This document shows positions 1 through 6,208 of a DNA stretch of 8,352 nucleotides, piece after piece. Position 1 is the first letter of the stretch. Each line of letters starts with the position of its first letter. The notes under the pieces were generated by a model. That model searched no databases. It saw only the letters and a program-made list of their open reading frames with translations, and was not told the DNA's origin. Source of the DNA: Sulfurovum sp. (GTDB lineage: Bacteria; Campylobacterota; Campylobacteria; Campylobacterales; Sulfurovaceae); the NCBI GenBank assembly GCA_003978395.1, contig QNZV01000153.1:1-8352 (forward strand), in the 5' to 3' direction. The translations under genes were made by a program, and so were the position numbers.

Positions 1-1305
1 ACTTGGTTTTAAGTAATCAGAGAATACAAAGAACGTTGCATTAAATGGAATTACTGTACCATAAAGAGCCATCGCATTGGTAATAGCAGCCATAGAGTGT
101 TCACGAATACCAAAGTGCATGTTACGCCCTTTTGGAAAATCGCCCATATTTTTTAAATCTGTCTTATTTGATGGTGCTAAATCGGCAGAGCCACCAATAA
201 AGCTTGGAAGTGCTTTGGCAATAGCATTTAAAATTTGACCATTTGAGTCTCTGGTTGCCATTGAGCCACTATTTGAGAAATCAGGAAATTCAATCTCTGA
301 AAAGTCAGGATTTGTTAGTTTTTTCATTGCCACATTCTGTTCAACCAATGGAGCTTGTTTGTGCAGATGAACCCACTGTCGTTCCAATAACTCTCCATTT
401 TCAATAGCACATCTAAAACGAACCAATACATCTTCTGGAATATGGAAAGTTTCAGCAGGGAAACCCTCTTTCTCTTTTGATTCTGCAATAATTTTGTCGC
501 CAAGAGGAGAACCATGAGTAGAAGCAGACCCCTCTAACTCCATTGCACCTTTTCCAATAATAGTATTTGCAATAATTAAAGTTGGTTTTTTAGCTGTTTT
601 TACATCATTTAAAACTTCATCAATCTCATTATAGCAGTGTCCATTAATCTTTTTAACATCCCACCCTTGTGCTATAAATCGACTTTCAACATCTTCACTC
701 CATGCAATAGAGGTATCGCCTTCTATAGTAATAGAGTTGCTATCATAAATTAGTACCATATTATCAAGCGTTAAATGTCCTGCCAAAGAACATGCTTCAT
801 ATGAAATCCCCTCTTGTAAATCGCCATCTCCACACAAACAATAGACTTTATGGTCTATCAATTCACACGTTTCAGAATTTACTTGATTGCCTGTATATTT
901 TGCAGCCATTGCAAAACCAACAGCATTAGCAATTCCTTGCCCTAAAGGTCCTGTTGTAATCTCTATACCATCAGTATGACCATACTCAGGGTGTCCTGGA
1001 GTTTTAGAGTCAAGTTGTCTAAACTGTTTCAAATCCTCTAAACTTACATCATATCCCCAAAGATGTAACAGTGAATAGATAAGAGATGAACCATGTCCTC
1101 CTGAGAAAACTAAACGGTCACGGTTTAACCATTTTGGATTTTTAGGATTATGATTTAAATGTTCACTTAATACAACAGCAATATCAGCCAATCCCATTGG
1201 AGCACCAGGGTGTCCTGAATTTGCTTGTTGTACCATATCTGCAGCTAAAAATCGAATTGTATTCGCCATTTTTTTACGCATTTTATTCTGTTCTGTAATT
1301 ACCAT
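1..1305 (-). CDS. tkt: Transketolase, 3'-truncated by window edge
   Basis: Transketolase moves two-carbon ketol units between sugar phosphates in the cytosolic non-oxidative pentose phosphate pathway, using thiamine diphosphate (TPP) and a divalent cation. The frame stays open from ATG at 1305 to the window edge, giving 435 codons, about two thirds of a usual 640-670 residue protein; the C-terminal part lies outside. Visible family motifs in order: SGHPGAPMG (residues 30-38), SGGHGSSL (68-75), TGPLGQG (118-124), the TPP/metal motif GDGDLQEG (159-166), GGSADLAPSN near 374-383, and HFGIREH (397-403), whose Glu402 matches the catalytic glutamate that activates TPP. The start is supported by AAGGA eight bases upstream; Met9 and Met13 are less likely starts. 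It follows ispA on the same strand after 96 bp. Identification is secure. Confidence 0.97.
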   Translation of the reverse strand, partial: MVITEQNKMRKKMANTIRFLAADMVQQANSGHPGAPMGLADIAVVLSEHLNHNPKNPKWLNRDRLVFSGGHGSSLIYSLLHLWGYDVSLEDLKQFRQLDSKTPGHPEYGHTDGIEITTGPLGQGIANAVGFAMAAKYTGNQVNSETCELIDHKVYCLCGDGDLQEGISYEACSLAGHLTLDNMVLIYDSNSITIEGDTSIAWSEDVESRFIAQGWDVKKINGHCYNEIDEVLNDVKTAKKPTLIIANTIIGKGAMELEGSASTHGSPLGDKIIAESKEKEGFPAETFHIPEDVLVRFRCAIENGELLERQWVHLHKQAPLVEQNVAMKKLTNPDFSEIEFPDFSNSGSMATRDSNGQILNAIAKALPSFIGGSADLAPSNKTDLKNMGDFPKGRNMHFGIREHSMAAITNAMALYGTVIPFNATFFVFSDYLKPS

Positions 1306-1332
1306 AATGAAATTCCTTAAAATAGATTTAGC

Positions 1333-1354
1333 AATATAAAACAGATTTTATATT
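1333..1354. promoter_or_regulatory. Perfect AT-rich dyad upstream of tkt
   Basis: Two perfect 9-base arms (AATATAAAA and TTTTATATT) are separated by four bases. The dyad lies about 28 bases upstream of the tkt start and overlaps the TATAAA-like sequence where a tkt promoter could lie. It could be an operator, a weak RNA hairpin, or a chance product of A/T-rich DNA. The symmetry is seen directly; any function is inference. Confidence 0.3.
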
Positions 1355-1367
1355 ACAAAAGCTATTT

Positions 1368-1390
1368 GCTGTTCGATAAAATCGAACAGC
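1368..1390 (-). other. Intercistronic hairpin between ispA and tkt
   Basis: A perfect 10-bp inverted repeat (GCTGTTCGAT / ATCGAACAGC) with a 3-base loop begins 11 bases after the ispA stop codon. It is far more GC-rich than its surroundings, so it should form a stable hairpin in RNA. On the minus strand the T-run lies before the stem, and the downstream side (AAATAGCTTTTG) is a poor U-tract, so it is not a standard intrinsic terminator. It may partly terminate ispA transcription or protect the 3' end of a processed ispA transcript. Confidence 0.5.
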
Positions 1391-1401
1391 TATTAAAAAA
1401 A

Positions 1402-2250
1402 CTATCTGTGTCGATAGAGATACTTAAGAACAATATCTCTTAAACCCTCTTGTAATGCTTTATCAAAGTGATTAAATCGTTTTTCCAAATCTGTTGCCAA
1501 AGAGTCTGCTTCTTTAATTGTTTGTTCTAAACCAATTAAATTTATAAAAGAGTTTTTAGCCTCATCATTTCCTGTTGTCTTTCCTGCCTCTTCATCACTG
1601 TGGGTTTCATCAATAATATCATCTTGAATTTGGAAAAGTAACCCAAGTTCAATACCAAACGTATAAAGTTCATCTTGTTTTTTCTTCTCTAAACCAACAA
1701 TCACTGCACCCATAAGTAAGGAAGTGGCTATAAGTTTGGCTGTTTTATTAATATGTAATTGCTTTACTTCTTCTAAATTAAGTGGCTCATTTTCAAAATG
1801 TAAATCAATAGATTGACCTAAGACCATTCCATACATTCCACCATCTTTAGCCAAAAGTTCAACAAGTTTTATTTTAATATCATTTCGAAGAGGAGCTTTT
1901 GCAATACGATAAAAAGCTTCTGTATTGAGTGCATCGCCTGATAAAATAGCTGTAGCATCATCATAAGTTACATGAAGTGTCTCAAAACCACGACGAAGTG
2001 GAGCATCATCCATAGCAGGTAAATCATCATGAATAAGTGAATAGGTATGAAGAAACTCTAGTGCCAAGGCAGGAGCTAATGCAGCTTCAAAAAGTAATGG
2101 TTCATAAGCTTCAACAACAGACAATAAAAGCATAGGACGGAAACGTTTACCACCTGCAAGTAGCATTGAGGATAGTGCTTTATTATAATGTGGATGAAAA
2201 GTATCTACTTTAGGTAAATTATTGTGTAGGTAGGTCTCAAATCTTTGCAT
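1402..2250 (-). CDS. ispA: Short-chain polyprenyl diphosphate synthase (farnesyl/geranyl type)
   Basis: This trans-prenyltransferase condenses isopentenyl diphosphate with allylic diphosphates to make geranyl/farnesyl diphosphate, the precursor of undecaprenyl carrier lipid and quinone side chains; it acts in the cytosol. At 282 residues it has normal family length. Visible are GGKRFRP (residues 33-39, diphosphate binding), the first Asp-rich motif DDLPAMDD (75-82) followed by LRRG (85-88), and the second Asp-rich motif DDIID (210-214). The first motif has the two-residue insertion typical of bacterial FPP synthases (DDxxxxD). Product chain length cannot be fixed from sequence alone, so geranylgeranyl diphosphate is possible. 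The start ATG has only a weak AAGAA ribosome site. A TATAAT box lies 25 bases upstream. It is codirectional with tkt, an adjacency I recall also in C. jejuni. Confidence 0.93.
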   Translation of the reverse strand: MQRFETYLHNNLPKVDTFHPHYNKALSSMLLAGGKRFRPMLLLSVVEAYEPLLFEAALAPALALEFLHTYSLIHDDLPAMDDAPLRRGFETLHVTYDDATAILSGDALNTEAFYRIAKAPLRNDIKIKLVELLAKDGGMYGMVLGQSIDLHFENEPLNLEEVKQLHINKTAKLIATSLLMGAVIVGLEKKKQDELYTFGIELGLLFQIQDDIIDETHSDEEAGKTTGNDEAKNSFINLIGLEQTIKEADSLATDLEKRFNHFDKALQEGLRDIVLKYLYRHR

Positions 2251-2274
2251 AAAATATTCTTATTTTTTTGCAAC

Positions 2275-2280
2275 ATTATA
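2275..2280 (-). promoter_or_regulatory. -10 box for ispA
   Basis: On the minus strand the sequence reads GCTATAATGTTGC, a perfect TATAAT, 25 bases before the ispA start. There is no clear -35, as is usual for the housekeeping sigma factor in Campylobacterota. It shares the core TATAATGTT with the cold-shock gene promoter. It implies a short leader of about 18 nt. Confidence 0.55.
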
Positions 2281-2340
2281 GCTAAAGATTGTTATGTTTA
2301 ATGATGTTTTTAGTAAAAAAAGAGATTTTTTTAAGTTTAA

Positions 2341-2374
2341 AATAAAAGGTAAAAGGTAGAAAAAACTACCTTTT
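2341..2374 (-). terminator. Intrinsic terminator of the cold-shock gene
   Basis: A 9-bp perfect stem (AAAAGGTAG / CTACCTTTT) closes a 6-base loop at 2351-2374. On the minus strand it is followed by ACC and then TTTTATTTT. It begins 15 bases after the cold-shock stop codon and separates that gene from ispA. Confidence 0.75.
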
Positions 2375-2388
2375 AATAAGCACAGTAA

Positions 2389-2607
2389 TTATACTGCAGT
2401 TACATTTTCAGCTTGTGGACCTTTTTGACCTTCACCGATTTCAAATGTTACAGCTTGACCATCTGCAAGAGAAACTCTACCACCACTTGGGTTGTTTACT
2501 TGTCTGAAGTGAACAAATACATCTGCTCCTCCACTTGCTTGCTCAATAAATCCATAACCTTTTTCATCGTTAAACCATTTTACAGTTCCATTAACTAATT
2601 CTGCCAT
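2389..2607 (-). CDS. Cold-shock domain protein (CspA family)
   Basis: A 72-residue single-domain cold-shock protein: a small five-stranded OB fold that binds single-stranded RNA or DNA and melts mRNA structure in the cytosol. Seen directly: GTVKWFNDEKGYGFI (residues 7-21) containing the RNP1 motif KGYGFI (16-21), RNP2 as VFVHF (30-34), and the ending GPQAENVTAV typical of the family. The frame stays open 14 codons further upstream, but ATG at 2607 is preferred because AAAGG lies about six bases before it and the resulting protein begins exactly where the family does. It is monocistronic, with its own promoter, a long leader and a terminator. Whether it is actually cold-induced cannot be told, since many homologues are constitutive. 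Confidence 0.93.
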   Translation of the reverse strand: MAELVNGTVKWFNDEKGYGFIEQASGGADVFVHFRQVNNPSGGRVSLADGQAVTFEIGEGQKGPQAENVTAV

Positions 2608-2722
2608 TGTCGTACCTTTGTAAATATATAACTCCTCCATAGAAATCAATCTGAGGATAAAGTCGAATCAGAATAGAGAAGAAATATATCTCACACTCAT
2701 CTTTCATCTAGGTAACATTATA
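2608..2722 (-). promoter_or_regulatory. Promoter and long structured leader of the cold-shock gene
   Basis: The minus strand has GATATAATGTTACC, with TATAAT at 2717-2722. Transcription would start near 2709, giving a leader of about 100 nt, long for this AT-rich compact genome. Inside it is GGAGGAG (2632-2638), 24 bases before the start codon and too far to serve it, while the working site is AAAGG nearer the start. CTTCTC (2676-2681) can pair with GAGGAG (2632-2637), so the leader may fold. Long 5' UTRs that refold with temperature are known for E. coli cspA; the parallel here is inference. Confidence 0.5.
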
Positions 2723-2787
2723 TCTAGTTTTTATAAAACTATCCCTTATTCTTAAAAAAAATAAAAATATGGAAAAAAAAGTTATTT

Positions 2788-4443
2788 CTAAAATCTATAG
2801 GTAACCAATTCCCCATGCTTTAATCGAGGAAGTATATCTATTTTTATTTTACGAATTAAAAAACTTTTTTTTATTAATGGTATTGACGTGTCAAGAGTAA
2901 TATCTTTTAATTTTTGAGTGTAATATTTAAAGAGAAAAGAAGCTAATGCTTTTTTAAGTTCTTCTTCACTCATAATTTTTATATTTTCATCAAATAAGAG
3001 ACCTGTCAATGCTGAATTCTCTTGATTTTGAATAACCAATGTTAACAAAGCATCATATTGTCCAAACATTGATGGTTCTATTACAGAAACTACTTGTTCA
3101 ATCAACTCTCTATCTTCACTTAAAGTTTTAATAATACTTAACTGTCCTATATCATCCTTGGTCTCATCCACTCGTATTTTAGGCTTTTCAACTTTTTTCT
3201 TTAAAGGAGCTTGACCAAAAAATCTTACCTCTAACCCCAAAACTGTTGAAGCATAAGGAATATAGGCTTCCCTAATAATAGGCGTTAACTCATCAAGATA
3301 CTCTTTTATAACCCCAAAAGCTCTCTCTTTTTCACGAGGATTATTTAAATCGTAACTTTTAGCACTCATCTCGATAACAAAAGGAATTAGAGCTTGACCC
3401 TTACGCAATAGATTTGATACCTCTTCAACTCTACCCATTGCAATCATATCAGCAGGGTCTGCTCCATTAGGAAACAGAACAACAGAACCATCAAAATTAC
3501 TTTTAGTTAACATAATAGATGCTTTTAACGCTGCAGCTACCCCTGCATTATCTCCATCATATGCCAATACGATATGTGGCTCTCCTTTTCGTAAAATAGG
3601 TAGATGTTCAGTCGTCAAAGCTGTTCCAAGGGTTGCCACAGCCTCTGTAAAACCTGCTTGATGAAAAAGAATGACATCCAAATACCCTTCACAAACAATT
3701 AATTTTTTATTTCGATAGATACTCTCTTTTGCTTTGGTATACCCATAGAGAAGTTGTGATTTATTAAACAGTTTTGTTTGAGGGGAGTTAATATATTTTG
3801 CAGGATGGTTTGTAATTGTCCTACCACCAAATCCAACAATAGCCCCAGATGCCGAGTAGATAGGAAAAGTAATACGCTCTGTCAAACGTGCATAAAACCC
3901 ACCACTATCACGACGGTCAATAATCCCTGCCTCTTGTGCTTTTGGCAAAGGCAAAAAAGTAGAAGATAAAAAATTCATAAGCTCATGCGAAGCTCCCACA
4001 TAACCAATACCAAATTTTTCAATAGAACTCTGATTTATCCCTCGTTCATGCAGATATTTCTTTGCAACCATCACACCATTTAGATTTTTTCCATACCAAA
4101 TTTGAACCTGTTCCAAAACGCGTCTAGCTTCAGAGTTATCTTGTGTGCCCTTGGTATAATTAAGTGAAAAGTTCATCATAGAAGCAATTTTTTCTAAGGC
4201 TTCTGGGTAGTTTAATTTTTCATATTCTTGGACAAATTTTATTGCATCACCACCAACTTTACATCCAAAACAGTGATAAATCTGCTTCACAGGGCTTATT
4301 ACAAAACTGGGAGTCTTCTCTCCATGAAAAGGGCAATTTGCTTTAAAATTAGCTCCTGCTTTTTTAATCTCTATGTAGTTAGAGATAATATCTACAATAT
4401 CTATATTATCTTTTAGTTGCTCTACGGATCTATTGTCTATCAT
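2788..4443 (-). CDS. dnaG: DNA primase
   Basis: DnaG makes the short RNA primers for lagging-strand replication and is recruited to the fork by the DnaB helicase. At 551 residues it has normal length for this phylum. Domains in order: the N-terminal CHC2 zinc-binding domain with Cys37, His40, Cys58 and Cys61 (CPFH...CFGC); the RNA polymerase core with FGGRTI (205-210); and the TOPRIM fold with EGYLDVI (252-258, Glu252), TLGTALT (271-277), YDGDNAG (295-301, Asp296 and Asp298) and GADPADMI (327-334). The C-terminal part from about residue 400 is the less conserved helicase-binding region and is lysine-rich. All catalytic acidic residues are present. It is divergent from the PII-like gene, with a TATAAT box at 4482-4487. 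A long T-run but no hairpin follows its stop. Confidence 0.97.
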   Translation of the reverse strand: MIDNRSVEQLKDNIDIVDIISNYIEIKKAGANFKANCPFHGEKTPSFVISPVKQIYHCFGCKVGGDAIKFVQEYEKLNYPEALEKIASMMNFSLNYTKGTQDNSEARRVLEQVQIWYGKNLNGVMVAKKYLHERGINQSSIEKFGIGYVGASHELMNFLSSTFLPLPKAQEAGIIDRRDSGGFYARLTERITFPIYSASGAIVGFGGRTITNHPAKYINSPQTKLFNKSQLLYGYTKAKESIYRNKKLIVCEGYLDVILFHQAGFTEAVATLGTALTTEHLPILRKGEPHIVLAYDGDNAGVAAALKASIMLTKSNFDGSVVLFPNGADPADMIAMGRVEEVSNLLRKGQALIPFVIEMSAKSYDLNNPREKERAFGVIKEYLDELTPIIREAYIPYASTVLGLEVRFFGQAPLKKKVEKPKIRVDETKDDIGQLSIIKTLSEDRELIEQVVSVIEPSMFGQYDALLTLVIQNQENSALTGLLFDENIKIMSEEELKKALASFLFKYYTQKLKDITLDTSIPLIKKSFLIRKIKIDILPRLKHGELVTYRF

Positions 4444-4481
4444 TTTGTAACTTTCGTGAACTTGTTTTTTATATTTTTAAT

Positions 4482-4487
4482 ATTATA
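4482..4487 (-). promoter_or_regulatory. -10 box for dnaG
   Basis: The minus strand reads GATATAATATT, with a perfect TATAAT 39 bases upstream of the dnaG start, implying a leader of roughly 30 nt. No -35 is evident. It lies in the 140-bp divergent region shared with the PII-like gene. Confidence 0.5.
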
Positions 4488-4545
4488 TCACACACTTAGA
4501 TGAATATATATCTTCTATTTTTCTTTTTCATATGAAATATTATGA

Positions 4546-4551
4546 TATTAT
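4546..4551 (+). promoter_or_regulatory. Possible -10 box for the PII-like gene
   Basis: TATTAT (or the overlapping TATGAT at 4541-4546) lies 32 bases before the start codon at 4584, and no better match lies nearer. The DNA here is so AT-rich that the match is weak evidence. Confidence 0.3.
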
Positions 4552-4583
4552 GTTGGAAATATCTTAATATAGAAGGATACAAT

Positions 4584-4934
4584 ATGATTAAATTAGAATT
4601 ATTAGTCAATGAAGATAAAGTAGAAGAGATTAAAAATTTATTAAGAGAGATAGGAATAAAAAGAATATCACTCTCTGAAGTGAAAGAGTATGATGAAGAG
4701 CATACACACATGGAAGGGTATAGAGGATCTCAATATGTTGTAGATTTTATCAAAAAAACAAAAATAGAGATGTTACTTAATTCAGAAGAGCTTATAGACA
4801 GAACACTACATATGTTATCCGTAGCCAACATTGGAGTTGAGGTTTTAGTCTATAATATTAGTAAAAGATATTATATAATGAAACGAGAATCTAATGATAA
4901 TAGATTTGCATTTGGAGACCAGTTTAGAATATAA
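4584..4934 (+). CDS. PII-like signal protein, divergent, orphan
   Basis: A 116-residue protein related to the PII (GlnB/GlnK) family, trimeric sensors of ATP/ADP and 2-oxoglutarate. The match is clearest at the T-loop: EVK (residues 32-34) and YRGSQYVVDF (46-55) align without gaps with E. coli GlnB EVK and YRGAEYMVDF, including Tyr46 and Tyr51, the latter being the uridylylation site in GlnB. KIEMLL (60-65) continues the match. After residue 78 it diverges: the B-loop TGKIGDGKIF and the following R-x-R are absent, replaced by a shorter ANIGVEVLVYNISKRYYI, so standard nucleotide binding is doubtful. The start at 4584 is chosen over the in-frame ATG at 4542 because of AGAAGGA at 4571-4577 and alignment with the family start. 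No amtB, glnA or transporter gene is adjacent. The gene is very AT-rich (about 25% GC in one 60-base sample). Function unknown. Confidence 0.75.
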   Translation: MIKLELLVNEDKVEEIKNLLREIGIKRISLSEVKEYDEEHTHMEGYRGSQYVVDFIKKTKIEMLLNSEELIDRTLHMLSVANIGVEVLVYNISKRYYIMKRESNDNRFAFGDQFRI

Positions 4935-5017
4935 CAACTTTTAAACACTCTTGCTTGCATAATATTCTTAGTATTTTTAGCAATATAACGAAAACAACTA
5001 TTTTTAAATAGAGAGTA

Positions 5018-5026
5018 TGTTAGAAT
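5018..5026 (+). promoter_or_regulatory. Extended -10 promoter of the LapB-like gene
   Basis: TGTTAGAAT matches the extended -10 pattern TGnTAtAAT with one mismatch. It lies 20 bases before the TTG start, so the leader would be about 14 nt. No terminator is visible between the PII-like stop and here, so read-through from that gene is also possible. Confidence 0.45.
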
Positions 5027-5046
5027 AGTAACAAAAAAGGAAACTT

Positions 5047-6111
5047 TTGGACAATATTCTTCCTGCCTATGATGACCCTCTATTTAGTATTTTGATTATT
5101 GTCATACTTATTCTCATTGTTGCTATTAGCTCTTATGTTATGGGAAATATAAAAGAAGAACGTAAAAAAAAGAGTTTGAAACATTTTTTGAATCGTTTTA
5201 ATAGAGAGAAGTCAGGATTAGAAATAGAAGATATGCCTTTTGAATCTAGATTAATTAAACCTCTGAAACTTTTGGCTTTTGCTTTTAAAAGTCAAGGAGA
5301 ATATCAAAAAGCTATCAATTTAAATCTCTATTTAATCAAAAATATTGCAAATTTTCAAGAGAAGAAAGAGATTTTAGAACAACTAGCAGAGACCTATTTA
5401 AAAGCAGGATTTTTAAAACGTGCAGAGGAAATTCTTTTAGAAATTTTACATAAACATGCACGAAACAAAGAAGCATTATACTCTCTAAATGTAGTTTATG
5501 AACTACTTCATGAATACGATAAAGCATTAGAGGTAATTACTCCTTTAAAGTTATTAGGGGAAGAGACACAATATTTAGAAGCTCATTTAAAATTGAATAA
5601 ACTTCTAAATGATAAAAGATTAAATCATAAGGAAAAGGTCGAGAAGCTAGTAGGGTTATTGGAAAACAATTTTTATGATTATAGACGTATTATAAAAGCT
5701 CTTTTCCAGTTAGATTTAGACTCTGCATGGAGAAATCTAAATCCATCTAAGGTAGATAGTATCATTGATGTTTTATGGTTCTTACCCCTTTCAAACCTCA
5801 ACTTTGATATAATTTCATCAGATAAAATATTGTCTGCTATCTTCTTTGCAAAAGGAAGTTTAACCTTAGATGAAAAGCCTAAAGAAAAGCTAATAAAAAA
5901 GAGTAATATTTTTGTGATTGATACCATTGTCTCTGCAAAAATAGGAGGAAATGATAATGTTGATATAACCTTTAGCTATGGCTGTAGTAGATGTAAACAA
6001 CATTTTCCCATTGCTTTTACACGTTGCCCTCAATGTTATGCCATCTATGCTATACAAATTAAGGAAACAATTGCAAAAAAACGGTCGCAAATAGGTTACT
6101 CTCTACTCTGA
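5047..6111 (+). CDS. LapB-like membrane-anchored TPR protein with rubredoxin-type zinc ribbon
   Basis: A 354-residue protein with the layout of LapB (YciM): an N-terminal membrane segment (about residues 11-33, rich in Ile/Leu/Val), a basic stretch (ERKKKSLK), helical TPR-type repeats (about 74-170, less clear to 280), and a C-terminal metal-binding ribbon with Cys313, Cys316, Cys327 and Cys330. The spacing CxxC-x10-CPxC is the same as in E. coli LapB, where the ribbon packs on the TPRs and the protein tunes LpxC degradation by FtsH and so LPS output. That role here is inference; overall identity looks low and such genes are often called only 'TPR protein'. The start is TTG, supported by AAGGA at 5038-5042 and the TM segment that follows. 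It precedes rnc and aroC, probably in one transcript. Its last codons overlap the rnhA remnant. Confidence 0.8.
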   Translation: MDNILPAYDDPLFSILIIVILILIVAISSYVMGNIKEERKKKSLKHFLNRFNREKSGLEIEDMPFESRLIKPLKLLAFAFKSQGEYQKAINLNLYLIKNIANFQEKKEILEQLAETYLKAGFLKRAEEILLEILHKHARNKEALYSLNVVYELLHEYDKALEVITPLKLLGEETQYLEAHLKLNKLLNDKRLNHKEKVEKLVGLLENNFYDYRRIIKALFQLDLDSAWRNLNPSKVDSIIDVLWFLPLSNLNFDIISSDKILSAIFFAKGSLTLDEKPKEKLIKKSNIFVIDTIVSAKIGGNDNVDITFSYGCSRCKQHFPIAFTRCPQCYAIYAIQIKETIAKKRSQIGYSLL

Positions 6112-6172
6112 TGGTTCAAGTTTTGGAAGCAAAATGACAAAAAGAGAAATTAACTCTATAGGTTCAATTTGA
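6095..6172 (+). pseudogene. rnhA: Remnant of RNase HI gene (5' end only)
   Basis: In the frame +1 to the LapB-like gene, 6095-6127 reads VTLYSDGSSFG, matching the first strand and catalytic-Asp motif of RNase HI (E. coli VEIFTDGSCLG; GAT at 6110-6112 would be the catalytic Asp10). The match then ends; the frame runs to TGA at 6170-6172 with no further similarity. The codon before Val is TAG (6092-6094), so there is no start. Only 97 bp separate the flanking genes, while a whole rnhA needs about 430. I recall rnhA between this TPR gene and rnc in Campylobacter and relatives, so position supports the reading. RNase HI removes RNA from RNA:DNA hybrids; rnhB elsewhere could compensate. The match is short (about 11 residues), so this is a well-motivated inference, not proof. 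Confidence 0.6.
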
Positions 6173-6178
6173 TTGAAC
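6162..6178 (+). other. Small hairpin in the rnc leader
   Basis: GTTCAAT and ATTGAAC form a perfect 7-bp stem with a TTG loop, 30 bases before the rnc start. It lacks a following T-run, so it is not a terminator. It is shorter than a typical RNase III cleavage substrate, so autoregulation of rnc through it is only a possibility. Confidence 0.3.
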
Positions 6179-6208
6179 GTTAAATTTAAATAAAGGAATA
6201 TACCATAA

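Noticed and set aside
1327..1339. 13-base sequence TTTAGCAATATAA shared with 4976-4988, both in intergenic DNA
   Set aside because: Low-complexity A/T-rich match of a length expected by chance in 8 kb, and oriented differently relative to the nearby genes.
2608..2649. N-terminal extension of the cold-shock protein from ATG 2649
   Set aside because: Lies upstream of the good AAAGG site and of the conserved family start; better explained as leader RNA.
2761..2787. T-rich stretch after the dnaG stop as intrinsic terminator
   Set aside because: There is a run of T on the minus strand but no stable stem before it.
4542..4583. N-terminal extension of the PII-like protein from ATG 4542
   Set aside because: No ribosome site upstream, it overlaps the probable promoter, and family proteins begin at the Met encoded at 4584.
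4496..4711. Minus-strand open frame across the PII-like gene
   Set aside because: It overlaps a well-supported gene antisense, has a low-complexity sequence and no family likeness.
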